This document shows positions 18,180 through 29,600 of a stretch of 64,000 nt of DNA, in pieces. The DNA is from Phytophthora colocasiae (lineage: Eukaryota; Oomycota; Peronosporomycetes; Peronosporales; Peronosporaceae). The notes beneath the pieces were generated by a model, which was given only the letters and a program-made list of their open reading frames with translations, made no database searches and was not told where the DNA came from. The stretch spans positions 496,001 through 560,000 of the forward strand of contig JAGKQI010000081.1 of assembly GCA_018806915.1 (NCBI GenBank), written 5' to 3'. The position numbers and the translations under genes were made by a program. Within the stretch, counting starts at the first letter, position 1, and every line of letters begins with the position of its first letter.

Positions 18180-19535
18180 TCATGGAAGCATGGGGAATGG
18201 ATCTCGTGGGTCCACTCGAATCTGTTTGGCTGCTAGAAGACACACTTTACAGCACGCTATAAGAACTGGTTCCGCGCGTGCGTACAGCTTCTGCTTGACG
18301 CTGCACTTGGTGCACACGCACTGGTAACATACGCCACAACTGCGGTGTGTAGAACCCACGAGCTTGGCCATCTTTGGTTTCTTCCCGCATACATTGCAGG
18401 GTTTGACCGGTGTTTTCTGCGCCTTCGGATGCTCCTCCTCCACCATTGTCGATAACGACTTGGTACTTCGGAAATTAAATGACCTTCCGAGTCGAGAGCT
18501 GCTCAGCAGTTCCGATTCCGACGAAGACGTCAAGTCTTCCGGTTCTTGAGCCTTTCGGTTGTGTAAGTTTCGAAGCGCTAGGACCGTTAGACGTTTAGCT
18601 GTTGCACTGACGATCGCTTCAGCCGTAGATAGTAGCAGCACTGATGCAGCGTCATAAGCCATGAACGCAGGTAAAGAACCGCCTAAACCGATCATCGCCT
18701 TACTGTAGACCTTAACCGAACCTTGAGCTTGACGATAGATACAACACATCGTTACACTTGCACGTACAACGCCACTGTCTTCGGGTAATGGAGAGCATTC
18801 GGGAACATCCACACTGCGGAGAAGATAATATCCGTAGCGTTTCCCTCTGGAATCCGTTGCAAACCCCATGGACTCGAGTGTACACACGTCCCGGTCGTTT
18901 ACTACCCGTGTATCTCCGAACGTCTCAGCTAAGAGATACTTGATGGATAATTGACGGAACGGATCTGTCTTGTTACCACGTTCCAATAACGACAAGACGT
19001 CACAGTCAAGCGGATTCCTGTCCATGAACGTCATCGTAGCTCCCATTTCACTGCGTGTCTTGGCGTGGATGCCGTAGAGAATATCCTCCACAGTTCCTTC
19101 AACGGATCCTACACAGATGACCATCGGGGGTTTCTTGGCTGCGTTTCCCACTCGACTCTCTTCCAATTGAACGGATTGAGCTTTCCGCTTGTAGACACGT
19201 AGTCGGTTCTGCTTCTTAAGCATTTTCCAAGCATTTTCGTCCTGTTCCGGTCGTCCCATGCGGTCGTACTCGCACTCCAGAGCCAACGTTCGAGACACGA
19301 TGCTGTGTGCTAAATGACGGAACCCCTCGACGTTTCCAGGCTGTAAATCAGCGTTGGACGACGACACGGACGGCGTTTCTCGAAGTGGCGAAGGCATGGA
19401 CGTTTGGCTGGTCTCTAAGAGCGTGTACCGGTTTCGATTGGCGTCTTCCGGGGCAGTGGCGCGTCTTGGAAAAGACTGAATGGCTGCATCCTGCTGCGTC
19501 GGAGGCACCGGTGCTGTCACTCGACGTTCCACCAT
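18180..19535 (-). CDS. START-domain protein with C-terminal FYVE-type zinc finger (451 aa)
   Basis: This is an intact intronless gene. After a Ser/Thr/Pro-rich N-terminus (~70 aa) comes a START-like lipid-binding region (about 75-310; EGFRHLAHSIVSRTLALECE, CVGSVEGTVEDILYGIHAKT, GYYLLRSVDVPECSPLPEDS, MCCIYRQ). A Ser-rich linker follows, then a zinc finger at about 377-437 with four Cys pairs (CNVCGKK, HRSCGVCYQCVCTKC, CCKVC). The finger is FYVE-related, but it lacks the classical (R/K)(R/K)HHCR signature, and I see no WxxD. START domains bind sterols or phospholipids and FYVE fingers bind PI3P on endosomes; PI3P binding here is uncertain. It is the intact paralogue of the copy at 12180-13381. 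Confidence 0.85.
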   Translation of the reverse strand: MVERRVTAPVPPTQQDAAIQSFPRRATAPEDANRNRYTLLETSQTSMPSPLRETPSVSSSNADLQPGNVEGFRHLAHSIVSRTLALECEYDRMGRPEQDENAWKMLKKQNRLRVYKRKAQSVQLEESRVGNAAKKPPMVICVGSVEGTVEDILYGIHAKTRSEMGATMTFMDRNPLDCDVLSLLERGNKTDPFRQLSIKYLLAETFGDTRVVNDRDVCTLESMGFATDSRGKRYGYYLLRSVDVPECSPLPEDSGVVRASVTMCCIYRQAQGSVKVYSKAMIGLGGSLPAFMAYDAASVLLLSTAEAIVSATAKRLTVLALRNLHNRKAQEPEDLTSSSESELLSSSRLGRSFNFRSTKSLSTMVEEEHPKAQKTPVKPCNVCGKKPKMAKLVGSTHRSCGVCYQCVCTKCSVKQKLYARAEPVLIACCKVCLLAAKQIRVDPRDPFPMLP

Positions 19536-21380
19536 CGAGACTCTATGCGTGTCCGTTCCCTTTTGATAAGTGTCTGTAGCAGAAAAGCGGAGACTTCATC
19601 CGTTGTTATGACGTATGATGGCTCTCATCCGTGTGGATAGATTACCCCTGCTGCTCCTGCCGAGAGGATTGGGGTCGTCTGGTGGGTGGACCAGAGGGTG
19701 TTACGAAAGCTCTTGAGTAAGTGGTTTGAAGCTCCTGAAGATTGCCACGCCCCAAGTGCCCGTTCCTGATAACCAGCAGTGCCGACAAGAGGTTGGCCAC
19801 GCAGCGTTACGTCCCAGTCTCGACCCTTGGTCGACCACTCGAGTGCACATCTTGAATCCGTTGGAACGGTCTGTGAGTCAGGATCTCGTCGCTTGATACA
19901 GTAAGGTGCTGACGCTGACCACGACCAAGTCGACCCTGGGTTGTCGGGACGGGGGGAGGATTACCATCAGCAATGATTGTCGTACATTCGTGTTCGGGCA
20001 CATCTGGATGGACTTGAGTCAGCTGTCAAGTCATGAACTGCCTTTGACTCCAAGACGGTCATTGCAACGGAACGCCATCCTGTATTGCAACGACCGTGTA
20101 ACGCAACAGATATCACGACGGAATCTCCGTCATGATGGGGAACTTCGTTCACTTCGACTTGGAATCTAGGGAAGTGGAGGAGCACGCAGGTGCAGTGTTT
20201 TGTGTGTTCGGGTTGGTGACAGCGAGTAATTCCCGCCAAAGCCGTCCGGGAGTCCTGCTGGCGACGACACCGACGCGAAAGCGGCGTGAACTGCAGGCAA
20301 CGAGCAGTGCAGTGCTAAATCTCTCTATGTAGAGTATTTTATAGGACGTTGAAGTGGATTAGCAGATAGAGAAGTCAAGAAACGAAAAGGAAAATCTCTG
20401 GTGTACGAGCTTAATCTACCAGATGCCCCGCACCGCAAGACATCGCATCCATCACTTGACGTCTCGGTGGATAGCTCTTTAGTCCAAGCAGAAATGGTGG
20501 CAGTACTATCGTGTGACGGTAACATACATGACTAGATATCAATTTCTAGAATTCTTACAAGGGGTGTTTTATAGAGTTGGCTGTGGACGAATCTCTACTG
20601 ATACTCTCGCGTTCTATGGGGCAGTTGACAGAACTGGAAAACCGGAACTCAAGTCGACGCGACAGCAAAGTCTGACCAGGTCTGCGGCTGAGTCTGAGAC
20701 GACCACTACATGTATCTGAAAGACCTTGAACCCCCCGCAGCCGAAAGGAGCTGTTGAATGCAACCTCCAATTACACCATCAGCACTCGTTTACAGCTCTT
20801 GGGTGCGGTCCAAAAGCTTGAGTTAAGGCGAGGTCAGCGCTTTGCCGCACGCTCTCAGCCTCGTCTTGCGTGCTCCAAGCCTCGACCTGAGCAGCAGATG
20901 GCGTCAGCCTTCGGTCGTGATGAAAAGCCCAGCAACCTGGAGCTGGATCCCTAAAACTAGCAAAGATACGCGTCCAAGAACCTTCAAGACTGAATATATA
21001 GGAACCGCATGTTGTTCCTATTATATCGTGTATTACAATATATCGATTATTACCAATTGATTTGATTTTGATTCACTAGCCAAATGCAGATCTCTGATTA
21101 TTCAGAATCACAGGTTTGACGGTCCGTTAAAACACTGTGGTATGGTCGAAAAGTATTGAAAGACGCTATCCCGACTGGAATTGCTCTGCACCGTGTGGGT
21201 CTCTCTCGCTGCTTCTGCTTGCACATCCTACGTCTCGGGTCCATCTCAGCTTTTGGCCGGCATTCATCAACTTCCCTCTAGATTCCACGTCGAAGTGCCA
21301 TTGTCGATTCTTCAATCTTCATTATCGGAGACCTTCCCCAAAACTTCCTTCAGTTCCAAGCGATATCAACGCTTCCGTGC
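19536..21380. other. Intergenic between divergent START/FYVE genes
   Basis: About 1.8 kb serves as the promoter region of the minus-strand gene ending at 18180 and the plus-strand gene starting at 21381. No gene is supported. A 60-codon open stretch without ATG (20368-20532, EVKKRKGKSLVYELNLPD) may be a transposon relic. No repeats with target duplications were found. Confidence 0.35.
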
Positions 21381-23093
21381 ATGCAACCGCTTAGTCCAAG
21401 CTCTCGTTCAAGTCTCAGTCGTGTGTCCGCTATCATGCAGTCGAGTCACTCGGAATCCGGAGCTTCCACGGCCTCCAGTGTCAAATTTCCACTGTCGAAA
21501 GACCATTTCGGCGAGGTGAACGTCTCCATTGAACAATCGGAGGAATACCGAGCACTAGTACATCGGAGAGTCGATGGGTTATTGGCGGATGAAGAACGCT
21601 ACGCCCTACGTAAAGCGGGTCACCAGCCTCGACTCGACCCGACGGAATGGAAGTTCGTCCGGTCGCAAGATCAAGTGAAAATGTATCGGAGACGGAGACG
21701 CGCGCACAAGAAGAACGAGGTGGTGGCCGATCCGAGCATCATTGCGCTTGGTAGAATCCCCGGTTCGATTGAAGATCTACTGTATGGCAACTTCAGTACG
21801 ACACAGGATGAAGCACAGACGACGATGGCGTATATGCACGAACCCACGGACTGTGTGCTGCTGCGGGTGCTGGAACTGGACGCACCCGAAGATCCGCTGC
21901 ATTTCCTAGGACTGAAGTGGATTCTTAAGAAGATGCCACTACAGGCACTTACGACGCCCCGTGACGCGTGCTACATTGAAGCTATGGGTGTTGAAGAAGA
22001 CGAGAACAAGCAGAGGTTCGGCTACATGGTGCTGCACTCGGTGGATATTCTGCAGTGTCCACCGTTTGACCGCCGGAGGACCGACGTTATCCGCGGGGAG
22101 ATGTTCTTCGCCGGGTTATTCCGTGAGACCACGCCTGGTTTCGTGGATATTATGCTGCACGGCATCTTCGATCTGTCCGGAGACCTGCCCAGACACGCCG
22201 TGCCGCTCGTGTCCATGTCGTTCATCAGCGGTATCCTCAAAGGTGTCGACTGCGCAGAAGCCAAGAAGCTCACCCTCTTGTCTCGCCACAACGCTGTGTC
22301 CGGTTACAATCTGGACGCAGTGAACCAGGACGAATCCTTCGACCGGGACGCCGTGTGCTCCGTCTGCATCAAGCGCAGCAAGCGCTTGTTCTCGTCTACT
22401 CGTCTGCGCGCGTGCCGCGTGTGTGGTGTGGCGATCTGTTCCAAGTGCTCAGCGAAGAACAAGCGTTTGTTTCTTGGTTCCGAACGACCATGCGCGTTTG
22501 CTGTGTGTTGTCCAAACTGTGTGCTTGACGCACAGCAAATGACCGGCATGCGGCCGTGCGAACCGGAATACGCGGTGGTAGCGGATTTCTACCTCCATGG
22601 ACCAGCTCTGGCGTCGTATTCCGGCGCGTTGGATGCCGCCATGGCACATCAGCAGCAAATGGTTTCACTTAGTGCATCAGATATTGATGAGAGCGAGTGG
22701 TGGGGAGATGAAAAGACAGACACAGGTTCGATTCCGGACGTTGTACGCGAGGAATCTCCGTCCGGCGGGGGACGGTCGACGGACGCCACGTTGGACGAGA
22801 GTTGGGTCGGCCGGGACTTCATGGATGGCTACGCCTCCACTTTGAGCGACGTGAACGGGTTCTGTTCAAGCGCTGAAGAGGATGACAACTACGCCCTGCC
22901 CATTGAAACCGTAGAGCAGTGGCGCGAACCTCCATACGAAGAGGAGGTGGATATGTCGGCCAAGTCCACGTCGGACGCATTGGCGGCGCTGCTGAAGCGA
23001 GCCGCGTCGATCGGTAGTCAAGTGCAGCAGAATGACTCGGCCATGCGGGAGATGCAGCGGACACGCGTGCAGTCTCGACACCTAGGGATTTAG
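21381..23093 (+). CDS. START-domain protein with FYVE-type zinc finger (570 aa)
   Basis: This is a plus-strand paralogue in the START/FYVE cluster. An alternative start is ATG 21435. The order is: short Ser-rich N-terminus; VKFPLSKDHFGEVNVSIEQS, a block shared with the next two genes; START-like region about residues 75-310 (GRIPGSIEDLLYGNFSTT, FLGLKWILKK, RFGYMVLHSVDILQCPPFD, FFAGLFRETTPGFVDI); zinc finger about 322-380 (CSVCIKRS, CRVCGVAICSKCS, CCPNC); and a long acidic Ser-rich tail. The third Cys pair is preceded by RA rather than HH, so PI3P binding cannot be assumed. The tail from ~395 to 570 is unique to this copy and may be regulatory. It is intact and intronless. Confidence 0.85.
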   Translation: MQPLSPSSRSSLSRVSAIMQSSHSESGASTASSVKFPLSKDHFGEVNVSIEQSEEYRALVHRRVDGLLADEERYALRKAGHQPRLDPTEWKFVRSQDQVKMYRRRRRAHKKNEVVADPSIIALGRIPGSIEDLLYGNFSTTQDEAQTTMAYMHEPTDCVLLRVLELDAPEDPLHFLGLKWILKKMPLQALTTPRDACYIEAMGVEEDENKQRFGYMVLHSVDILQCPPFDRRRTDVIRGEMFFAGLFRETTPGFVDIMLHGIFDLSGDLPRHAVPLVSMSFISGILKGVDCAEAKKLTLLSRHNAVSGYNLDAVNQDESFDRDAVCSVCIKRSKRLFSSTRLRACRVCGVAICSKCSAKNKRLFLGSERPCAFAVCCPNCVLDAQQMTGMRPCEPEYAVVADFYLHGPALASYSGALDAAMAHQQQMVSLSASDIDESEWWGDEKTDTGSIPDVVREESPSGGGRSTDATLDESWVGRDFMDGYASTLSDVNGFCSSAEEDDNYALPIETVEQWREPPYEEEVDMSAKSTSDALAALLKRAASIGSQVQQNDSAMREMQRTRVQSRHLGI

Positions 23094-23525
23094 TAAGTAC
23101 ATGTAGCGTAGACTATAAACGTGGTAACAAATGAGCTCGTCTTCACGATCGCCGGCAACGGCTCCGATCGGCGGTGTCCCGCTTCGAGGGATCCGTCCTG
23201 CATCCAAATGAATGCGGGCTGGCGCCACATCACCCGGTTCGACTCACCGGTTGAAGCGCAAACCGATTCTTCAGCTTCAACGTGCACCAAGCATCAAGTA
23301 GGCTGCTTGGAGTCGACCGTGATCGCTTCAACGCCAATAGCTTCACACCCGTTAAAAGCCGACGGTCGTGCCCGGTTCATTGCTGACACCACCACGTCAG
23401 TGGTGCTCGATCATCCGCTGGTCACCGGTAAACGAGTGGCTCCCGTCGTGCTCTCGTAAAACATGCAGAGCTCAAGTCTTTCGCGCCGTGGGCAGCTCTC
23501 TGTGCTGGTCACTTGACGATTCTCC
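23094..23525. other. Intergenic spacer
   Basis: This 430-bp spacer lies between tandem START/FYVE genes. No coding region is supported; it presumably contains the promoter of the downstream gene. Confidence 0.4.
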
Positions 23526-25052
23526 ATGTCACCCAAGGTGCGCTTCCCGTTGCCGAAAGACTACTTTGGTCATATCCAGGTCACGGCGGCCCAGAAGGTT
23601 GAGTATCATGACCTGGTGCAACGTAGAATCGACGCGTTGTTAGACGACGAACAGCACTACATCCATCGCAAGGCGAACAAATTGCCGTGCTTACCTCCTG
23701 CTGATTGGAAGTACGTCCGTGCGTATGAGGATCTAAAGGTTTACAGACGGCGGCGGCGCGGCCGGTCGCTGGATGACGTCGCCGAAGAGGAAGACTTCCT
23801 CGAAGCTAGAGAAGCCGTCGCTAGTGGACAACCGAGTATCGTCGCCACCGGTAGTATCGCCGGTACAGTGGAGAACCTGCTCTACGGGTTTGCAGGCACA
23901 AACTACGAGGAAATGCGCACCACGACGTCATTTCTTGATTCCGGTACGGATTCCGCAGTTCTACGTGTGTTCGAGTTAGCCACGCGTGATGATCCACTGC
24001 GCTTCTTCGGTCTCAAATGGATGTACAATTCCTCGGCACCGATCATCGAACCGCGCGACGCCTGTTTCCTCGAAGCTATGGGCGTCGAGAGAGATGCTAA
24101 CGATGAGAAGTACGGATATCTCGTACTCCATTCAGTCGACATACCGGAATGTCCGCCGTTCGGGAAAGTCGTACGTGGCAAACTCTACTTCTCGTGTCTG
24201 TTTCGTGACGCCGCGCCTGGAGTAGTTGACGTCGTGTTACGCGGTGTCTTCGATACGACCGGAGATTTACGGAAGCTCTCAATGCCGTACTCGTCCGTGA
24301 TACCGTACGCCACCGCGGCGTTCGTTGGTGGCCTCACCAAAGCCATTAACTGTGCAGAGGCCAAGAAGTTGACGCTGTTAGCGCGCTACAACGCTGTGTC
24401 CGGCAAGAATCGAGACGCGTTGAATGTCGATGAAGAGAACCCAAAGCATGGGTTGTGTTCCGTCTGCATCCGACGTGTGGGGACGGGTGTGCTCTCGTGT
24501 GTTCGGCTTCGATGGTGTCGGATCTGTGGCATCGCTGTCTGCTCCAAGTGCTGCGTTAAAGGGAAACGCGTGTTCCTGGGCAAAGAGAAGCCTCATTCCT
24601 CTTGTATCTGTTGTCCTAGTTGTGCACAGGAAGCAGGGCATATGACAGGGATGCAGCCGGCCGTACCCGAGTACGCCGTTGTGGCGGATTATTTCATGGA
24701 TTCGCTACTATTATCCGATCCTCAATCGGAAGACACGACGGTCTTGAGTTCCCCATTTGCGTGGTCGGCACCCCCAAAGGACTATAACATCGCATTCGAC
24801 GACTGGAAGAAGCATCGACCAGACCCGTTGTTGACTTTGGCTGAATTGAATTCGTCCCTGAACAGGACGACGACCTCGTCACTAGATGAGAGCTCCGCTA
24901 GTGTCAAAGTCTCGTCCAAGGACAGCATCATGGAACTGAGTGACGATGATGCGGAGAAACTCTGCTTCACTGCGGGCTCCGATGAAGCTGACGGGTATTA
25001 CGTCTTCTATAGTCCCATGTCCTCGGGCTTCGACCAGGACGAGAAATTGTAG
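23526..25052 (+). CDS. START-domain protein with FYVE-type zinc finger (508 aa)
   Basis: The second plus-strand paralogue starts MSPKVRFPLPKDYFGHIQV, aligning with the shared N-terminal block of its neighbours, which supports this ATG. The START-like region spans about residues 60-295 (GSIAGTVENLLYGFAGTN, FFGLKWMYNSSAP, KYGYLVLHSVDIPECPPFG, FSCLFRDAAPGVVDV). The variant FYVE finger is at about 306-365 (CSVCIRRV, CRICGIAVCSKCC, CCPSC). It is followed by EYAVVADYFMDS and an acidic, Ser/Thr-rich tail. It is intact and intronless. The close tandem arrangement with the genes on both sides indicates local duplication. The likely role is lipid binding or transfer at membranes, inferred from domain families only. 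Confidence 0.85.
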   Translation: MSPKVRFPLPKDYFGHIQVTAAQKVEYHDLVQRRIDALLDDEQHYIHRKANKLPCLPPADWKYVRAYEDLKVYRRRRRGRSLDDVAEEEDFLEAREAVASGQPSIVATGSIAGTVENLLYGFAGTNYEEMRTTTSFLDSGTDSAVLRVFELATRDDPLRFFGLKWMYNSSAPIIEPRDACFLEAMGVERDANDEKYGYLVLHSVDIPECPPFGKVVRGKLYFSCLFRDAAPGVVDVVLRGVFDTTGDLRKLSMPYSSVIPYATAAFVGGLTKAINCAEAKKLTLLARYNAVSGKNRDALNVDEENPKHGLCSVCIRRVGTGVLSCVRLRWCRICGIAVCSKCCVKGKRVFLGKEKPHSSCICCPSCAQEAGHMTGMQPAVPEYAVVADYFMDSLLLSDPQSEDTTVLSSPFAWSAPPKDYNIAFDDWKKHRPDPLLTLAELNSSLNRTTTSSLDESSASVKVSSKDSIMELSDDDAEKLCFTAGSDEADGYYVFYSPMSSGFDQDEKL

Positions 25053-25320
25053 CATACTCAACTCCTTTACGATTCAACACGGTGGAGTAATTATTTGATT
25101 TTCTCCAGGCAATCGTCAATGTATTCGAGAAAAGGTAGAGGAAGGCGAACGCAACGCGTGGCGTGCGGTGAAATTCTCGTGAGTGGGAGTTTGCGGGCAT
25201 CGGCGCAAAAGAAATGCTGGAAGTTGTGTGACGTTGCTAACTTTTACCCAGAAGTGTCAATTATCTACGACGTCTATCGTCCCCACGTTTCCGTCAGCTC
25301 TTCAACAGTTTCGAATTGGT

Positions 25321-26440
25321 ATGATGGCGTCGATGGAGGAGACGTTCTCGGGTGCTCGAATCTCGATTAACCAAGATAAAATCTCGTTTCCACTTCCCAA
25401 AGGATACTTTCCCGATGTTAACGTATCCATGGAGCAGACCCGAGAGTATCGAGATCTGGTTTGTCAACGGCTGGAAGCTATTCTATCGGATGAAAAGTGC
25501 TGCAATGAAAGACTCGCCAACGGTCTACCAAGTTTGAGTCCGCGGGACTGGAAGTTAGTTCGGTCATTCGATGGTCTTCAACTCTTTCGACGACATCATC
25601 GAGGACGATCGACGGCTGAACTCGCCGCAGAAGAAGATTTTCCTCAAGCTATTGGGGCTGTTACCAAGTGTCGTTGCAATGGGGAACATCCCTGGGACTA
25701 TTGAAGACATGCTGTATGGATTCGCTGGTACGACGGACGAGGAGACCCGAACTACATTGTCATTTTTGCTACCGAAGACGGACGGTGTTATTCTGCGGAA
25801 CCTCGAGCTGGCAAAGGTGAATGATCCATTGCACTACTTCGGTCTCAAGTGGTTATACGCTGCCAGGTCAATAGGAGCTCCTAGAGATCTCTGCTGTCTG
25901 TAGGCGATGGGCATCGATGTCGACCGTTGTGGGAACAAATACGGCTATCTCTTGCTGCACTCTGTAGACGTATCCGAGTGTCCCCCATTTGAGACCAATG
26001 TTGTTCGGGGTAAAGTCTTCTTCACGTGCATCTTTCGCGAGACGACACCGGGTTTTGTGAGCGTCTTGGCACGTGGTGTATTTGATATGTCGGGTGGGAA
26101 TTTGTTCCCAAAAGTCTTGGCTCCGTGCACGACGTCGGCGTTTATCGGTGGGTTACGGAAGCTCGTGAATTGTGCAGATGCCAACAAGCTCACGGTGTTA
26201 GCTCGTCGGACAGCTTCGAGGGCTCAAGTTGAAGAAGATTTAGCTCAATTGCCACCTCCGAGGAAGAAAGCAGTCTGTGTCGTGTGCATGAAGCGCGGTA
26301 GCAGTGGTTTCTTCGGGATTCGTCTCCGTAGCTGTCAGGTTTGTGGATTGCGGATCTGCTCCAAGTGTCAAGCTAAGGACAAGCGAGTGCTTCTCGGTTG
26401 CAGTCGACCCTGGTCAGTTGTGCCATGCTGTCCAATGTGT
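25321..26440 (+). pseudogene. START/FYVE-like gene, 5' part, cut by a LINE
   Basis: It starts MMASMEETFSGARISINQDK and contains the family blocks ISFPLPKGYFPDVNVSMEQ, GNIPGTIEDMLYGFAGTT, YFGLKWLYAAR, YGYLLLHSVDVSECPPFE, CIFRETTPGF and most of the finger (CVVCMKRG, CQVCGLRICSKCQ, CCPMC). Defects: a frameshift near 25660, a TAG at 25902-25904 where paralogues have coding sequence, and a LINE insertion directly after the codons for CCPMC at 26440. The remaining coding sequence resumes at 43594, 17 kb away. Whether the frameshift and stop preceded the LINE insertion cannot be decided from one allele. Confidence 0.9.
26425..26440. repeat. LINE target-site duplication (left copy)
   Basis: ATGCTGTCCAATGTGT (16 bp) is repeated exactly at 43578-43593, flanking the LINE. 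The left copy is coding sequence of the START/FYVE gene. Confidence 0.95.
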
Positions 26441-26632
26441 TTTATTTTATTTTTATTTTTAGCGGTCAACGCCGAAAGCGCTCAGGGCGAGCTCTGCATC
26501 AGCCCCGCATACCGGGCGTGTACCCGGCGGCTCCGGCTGCCCGCACTCTGCTGTCGACTATATCTATCATATGCATGTGTCGTTTCTAGGTGCGAGCTAT
26601 CATGGTTGATATGCATTCATGCACGGACGCGA

Positions 26633-29600
26633 TTACCTTCTCGGCACCCTCTCTTCCTCCGCGTCGTCTTCCTGTTCTTCGTCCTCCTCCTGCCGTCGTC
26701 GTACTCGTTCGCATATCCACAGCTGTGCTCGTTGCTGGAGTTTGGCTTCGTGCTCTTCTAGAAGCGTGTCCATCCGTAGAACGTCTCTGGCATGATTCCG
26801 TCTTCCGTGTTGAATACTGGCATTCACATCCGAGAGCAGATTCTCTTCCCCTGCTGCTGCAATTGCCTCCGCATTCTTGACGCAGGTAGTATTCCAGTAG
26901 GCCCTGTTACATGCCCACACGGCACTCATAGTAGCGCGATGTAGCTTGCCAGCACCTTTGGATGTGTACATCAGCGCGCTAGCCCACCGAGCGGTTTCAC
27001 TTGTTGCCGATGGCCATACTCGCCACCCACTTGGGCCATTGTAGATATCTGGAAAATTAGACTCAAGCCACCTTCTTTGAGATGTCAGTGTACGGTCAGT
27101 CCCTGTTGTCGCTGTGGCAGCGATCCAACTCACTATCGATTGCCTTGGGCCGAACCCGCGGGGTATATCCTGAGTCCGGTCACTAAGTACCCATGCGGGT
27201 GAGTACCCATGCTGCAACCCAGACATCCACTCAAGTTCGTAGCTACGAAGCTCTCCATGCATAGACCCCGATCCACACACTCCTAACCAAATTGCCCGTG
27301 GGTTCTTGGACGTCATATCTCTACGTGGGTTTTGACATGTTTGACGTACTGAGCGATCCGTGCGCATTCGCAGGGCCTTCGCTGGGATGCAGACTATCCA
27401 TGTAATTCCACAAGTTTGGGATCTGCGGAATCCGGGTGTGCCTTCGTAACAGCATATCCAGATGCGCTTTCTTATGCTGTCGAGAGATTCGTACCAGCCA
27501 CTAAATTTTGTCCACCACTGTTCCGATTCCGGGATAAAAACATCATCCACCCACCAATTAGCACATTCGTGCGCTGGGTCCTGGCACCGCAATGCGTTTA
27601 CCGCTCTAGGATAACCTTCATGCAATACACCAGTAACCCACAGACCAGATACTTGTGATGGATGGTACTGGTAAAAGGCGGATGCCGGCGAGCAAGCCAG
27701 CACAATCCTCTGAAGGTTGAGCGGAAGTAGCCGACCCGTTAATCGTTGCCGACACCTCTGTGCTTCGAGATGGAATAAGTGACTGGCATACCCCACATAC
27801 GTCCAGCTCACGACCAGCCATAGTACGTTTACAGCGTGTAGCCATGCATCTCCTGCGATTTGAACTAGGGGTCTCCATTGGCATCGTTCAGATGACTCAT
27901 TAGCCCACCATGCCCGAGTTGGGAGACCGCTCTGCTCGGCCAGTTCGTGACTCCATCCAGCTGTATAACTTTCTTGGTCCGGGATCCAGAGTCGGATACA
28001 CACTTCTTCGAGTGCTGAGCTGTGACCCTCATAGAACTCGGTGACGTTAGTACACGGTGACCTTCCAGCTCCGTAACGATGCACTTGGGTATCGATATGC
28101 TGATCAACGCACAGCCTACAGGCTGATGACCATTCATTGCACAGCCAATGCTTTTGTGCGTTTGTATGCAGGACATTCCCGATGGTTCTCCAGTAGAACC
28201 TCTTCTGGTAGTCGTCCCAGTCTAACCACTCTGTCATCTCTAGCTCTGTCACACATGCGGTACAATAACTCTCTCCTCGCTCTAGTTGGGTCTGCACCCA
28301 AGTGTCTTTCCTTTGCATTGCCGCTAGCCGAGATAGGTACTGTTGTGTTTTCCCAACTACAGGTTGGCCAGTAGCGTCTAGTAATTGAGCAGTATCCCAT
28401 TTGAGTAGGTGGCTGTAAGATCCTGTTAACGGCACAATACGTGCATCTGCCGCGTCCTGATCCACCTCCGCGAGTGCTCTCCGTTGATCCATTACAACTC
28501 TGTCCCCCGTCTCCACATGTTCTTGGTGTGAGCGTACCCACACGGCTGTGAAACTTCCCCCTGGGCGCATTAGTGCTATCATCGATCGTAGCTCAATCCG
28601 ATGACGATTACTGTACTTAATGTGGAGCGGACGTTTCCCCGTTACCATGTCTCTGGCTGTCTGCAGAATATTAATTGCTGCTTTGTTGTCACAGATTTGA
28701 TAGCCTGTATCGCCACTCAGCGCCAAGCCTGCGATTAAGGCGTGGCATTCACACCGTGTAGATGTAATATCCATCCAATTCGCCAGGAGCCGCCCCTGTT
28801 GTCGGATCCCGTGGGTCCTAAGGCCCCACGTCCCAGTGGCTTCAGGTGTACCACCAGCTATTACACTTCCGTCACCGGCAGCGAATTCTCCTCGGACCAC
28901 ATCCAAGGTTTCACAGGCTGTCCATGTACGACGCACGTCCGTTGGTGGTGGTTGGTCGCACCTCTTGCAGTGAGGGTGGTGCCAGTCCCCACACACTCCG
29001 CAGCGTTCCGATCCTCGCAACCTCTTGCATTCGACACACGAATGGTCGGCCGCTACTACAGTGCCCGTTCGGAGCACGTCTTGATACCTACGATTACTCC
29101 TGTCAAAAGCGATTTGGATACTCCTCCGGTCCATAACCCCCGTAGTACCTCGTACAGTGGTATCATTCCAGATTATCACTTGTTGTAGCCTCATACGACC
29201 ACGGCGGCTGCTTGGGAGTTGGGTAACCTCAACCGGGACGCAGAGCTCAGCGTATTCCGTGTCTCTACCATCCGGTCGAATAGACCATACGTCCGTGCCA
29301 GGGTGCCGTTCGTGCCACCATTGCACGTCAATTTCAAGTCCAAATCCTAGCTCATTTTCAGTTGTGCCGTCTCCGATGCGTTGTCCAAGTTCATATCCAC
29401 GTAATTCTAGCCTGTCATTTAGAACGTCGTACTGACTTACGATGAAGAATCCCTGTGGAGGAATATCCACCGCAGCCATGTCTAGGTGCGTGACATTGAT
29501 CACTGTCTTGCCCACCGGCGTTACGAGCGTTTGGGTACCATCTCTGCAACATTGGACTTTAAGCTCAGCTTCTAGAGATTCATATTCACGCTGCTGCCGA

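Noticed and set aside
28742..29188. Plus-strand 148-codon frame opposite LINE ORF2
   Set aside because: No domain and low complexity; explained by codon bias of the RNase H region on the minus strand.
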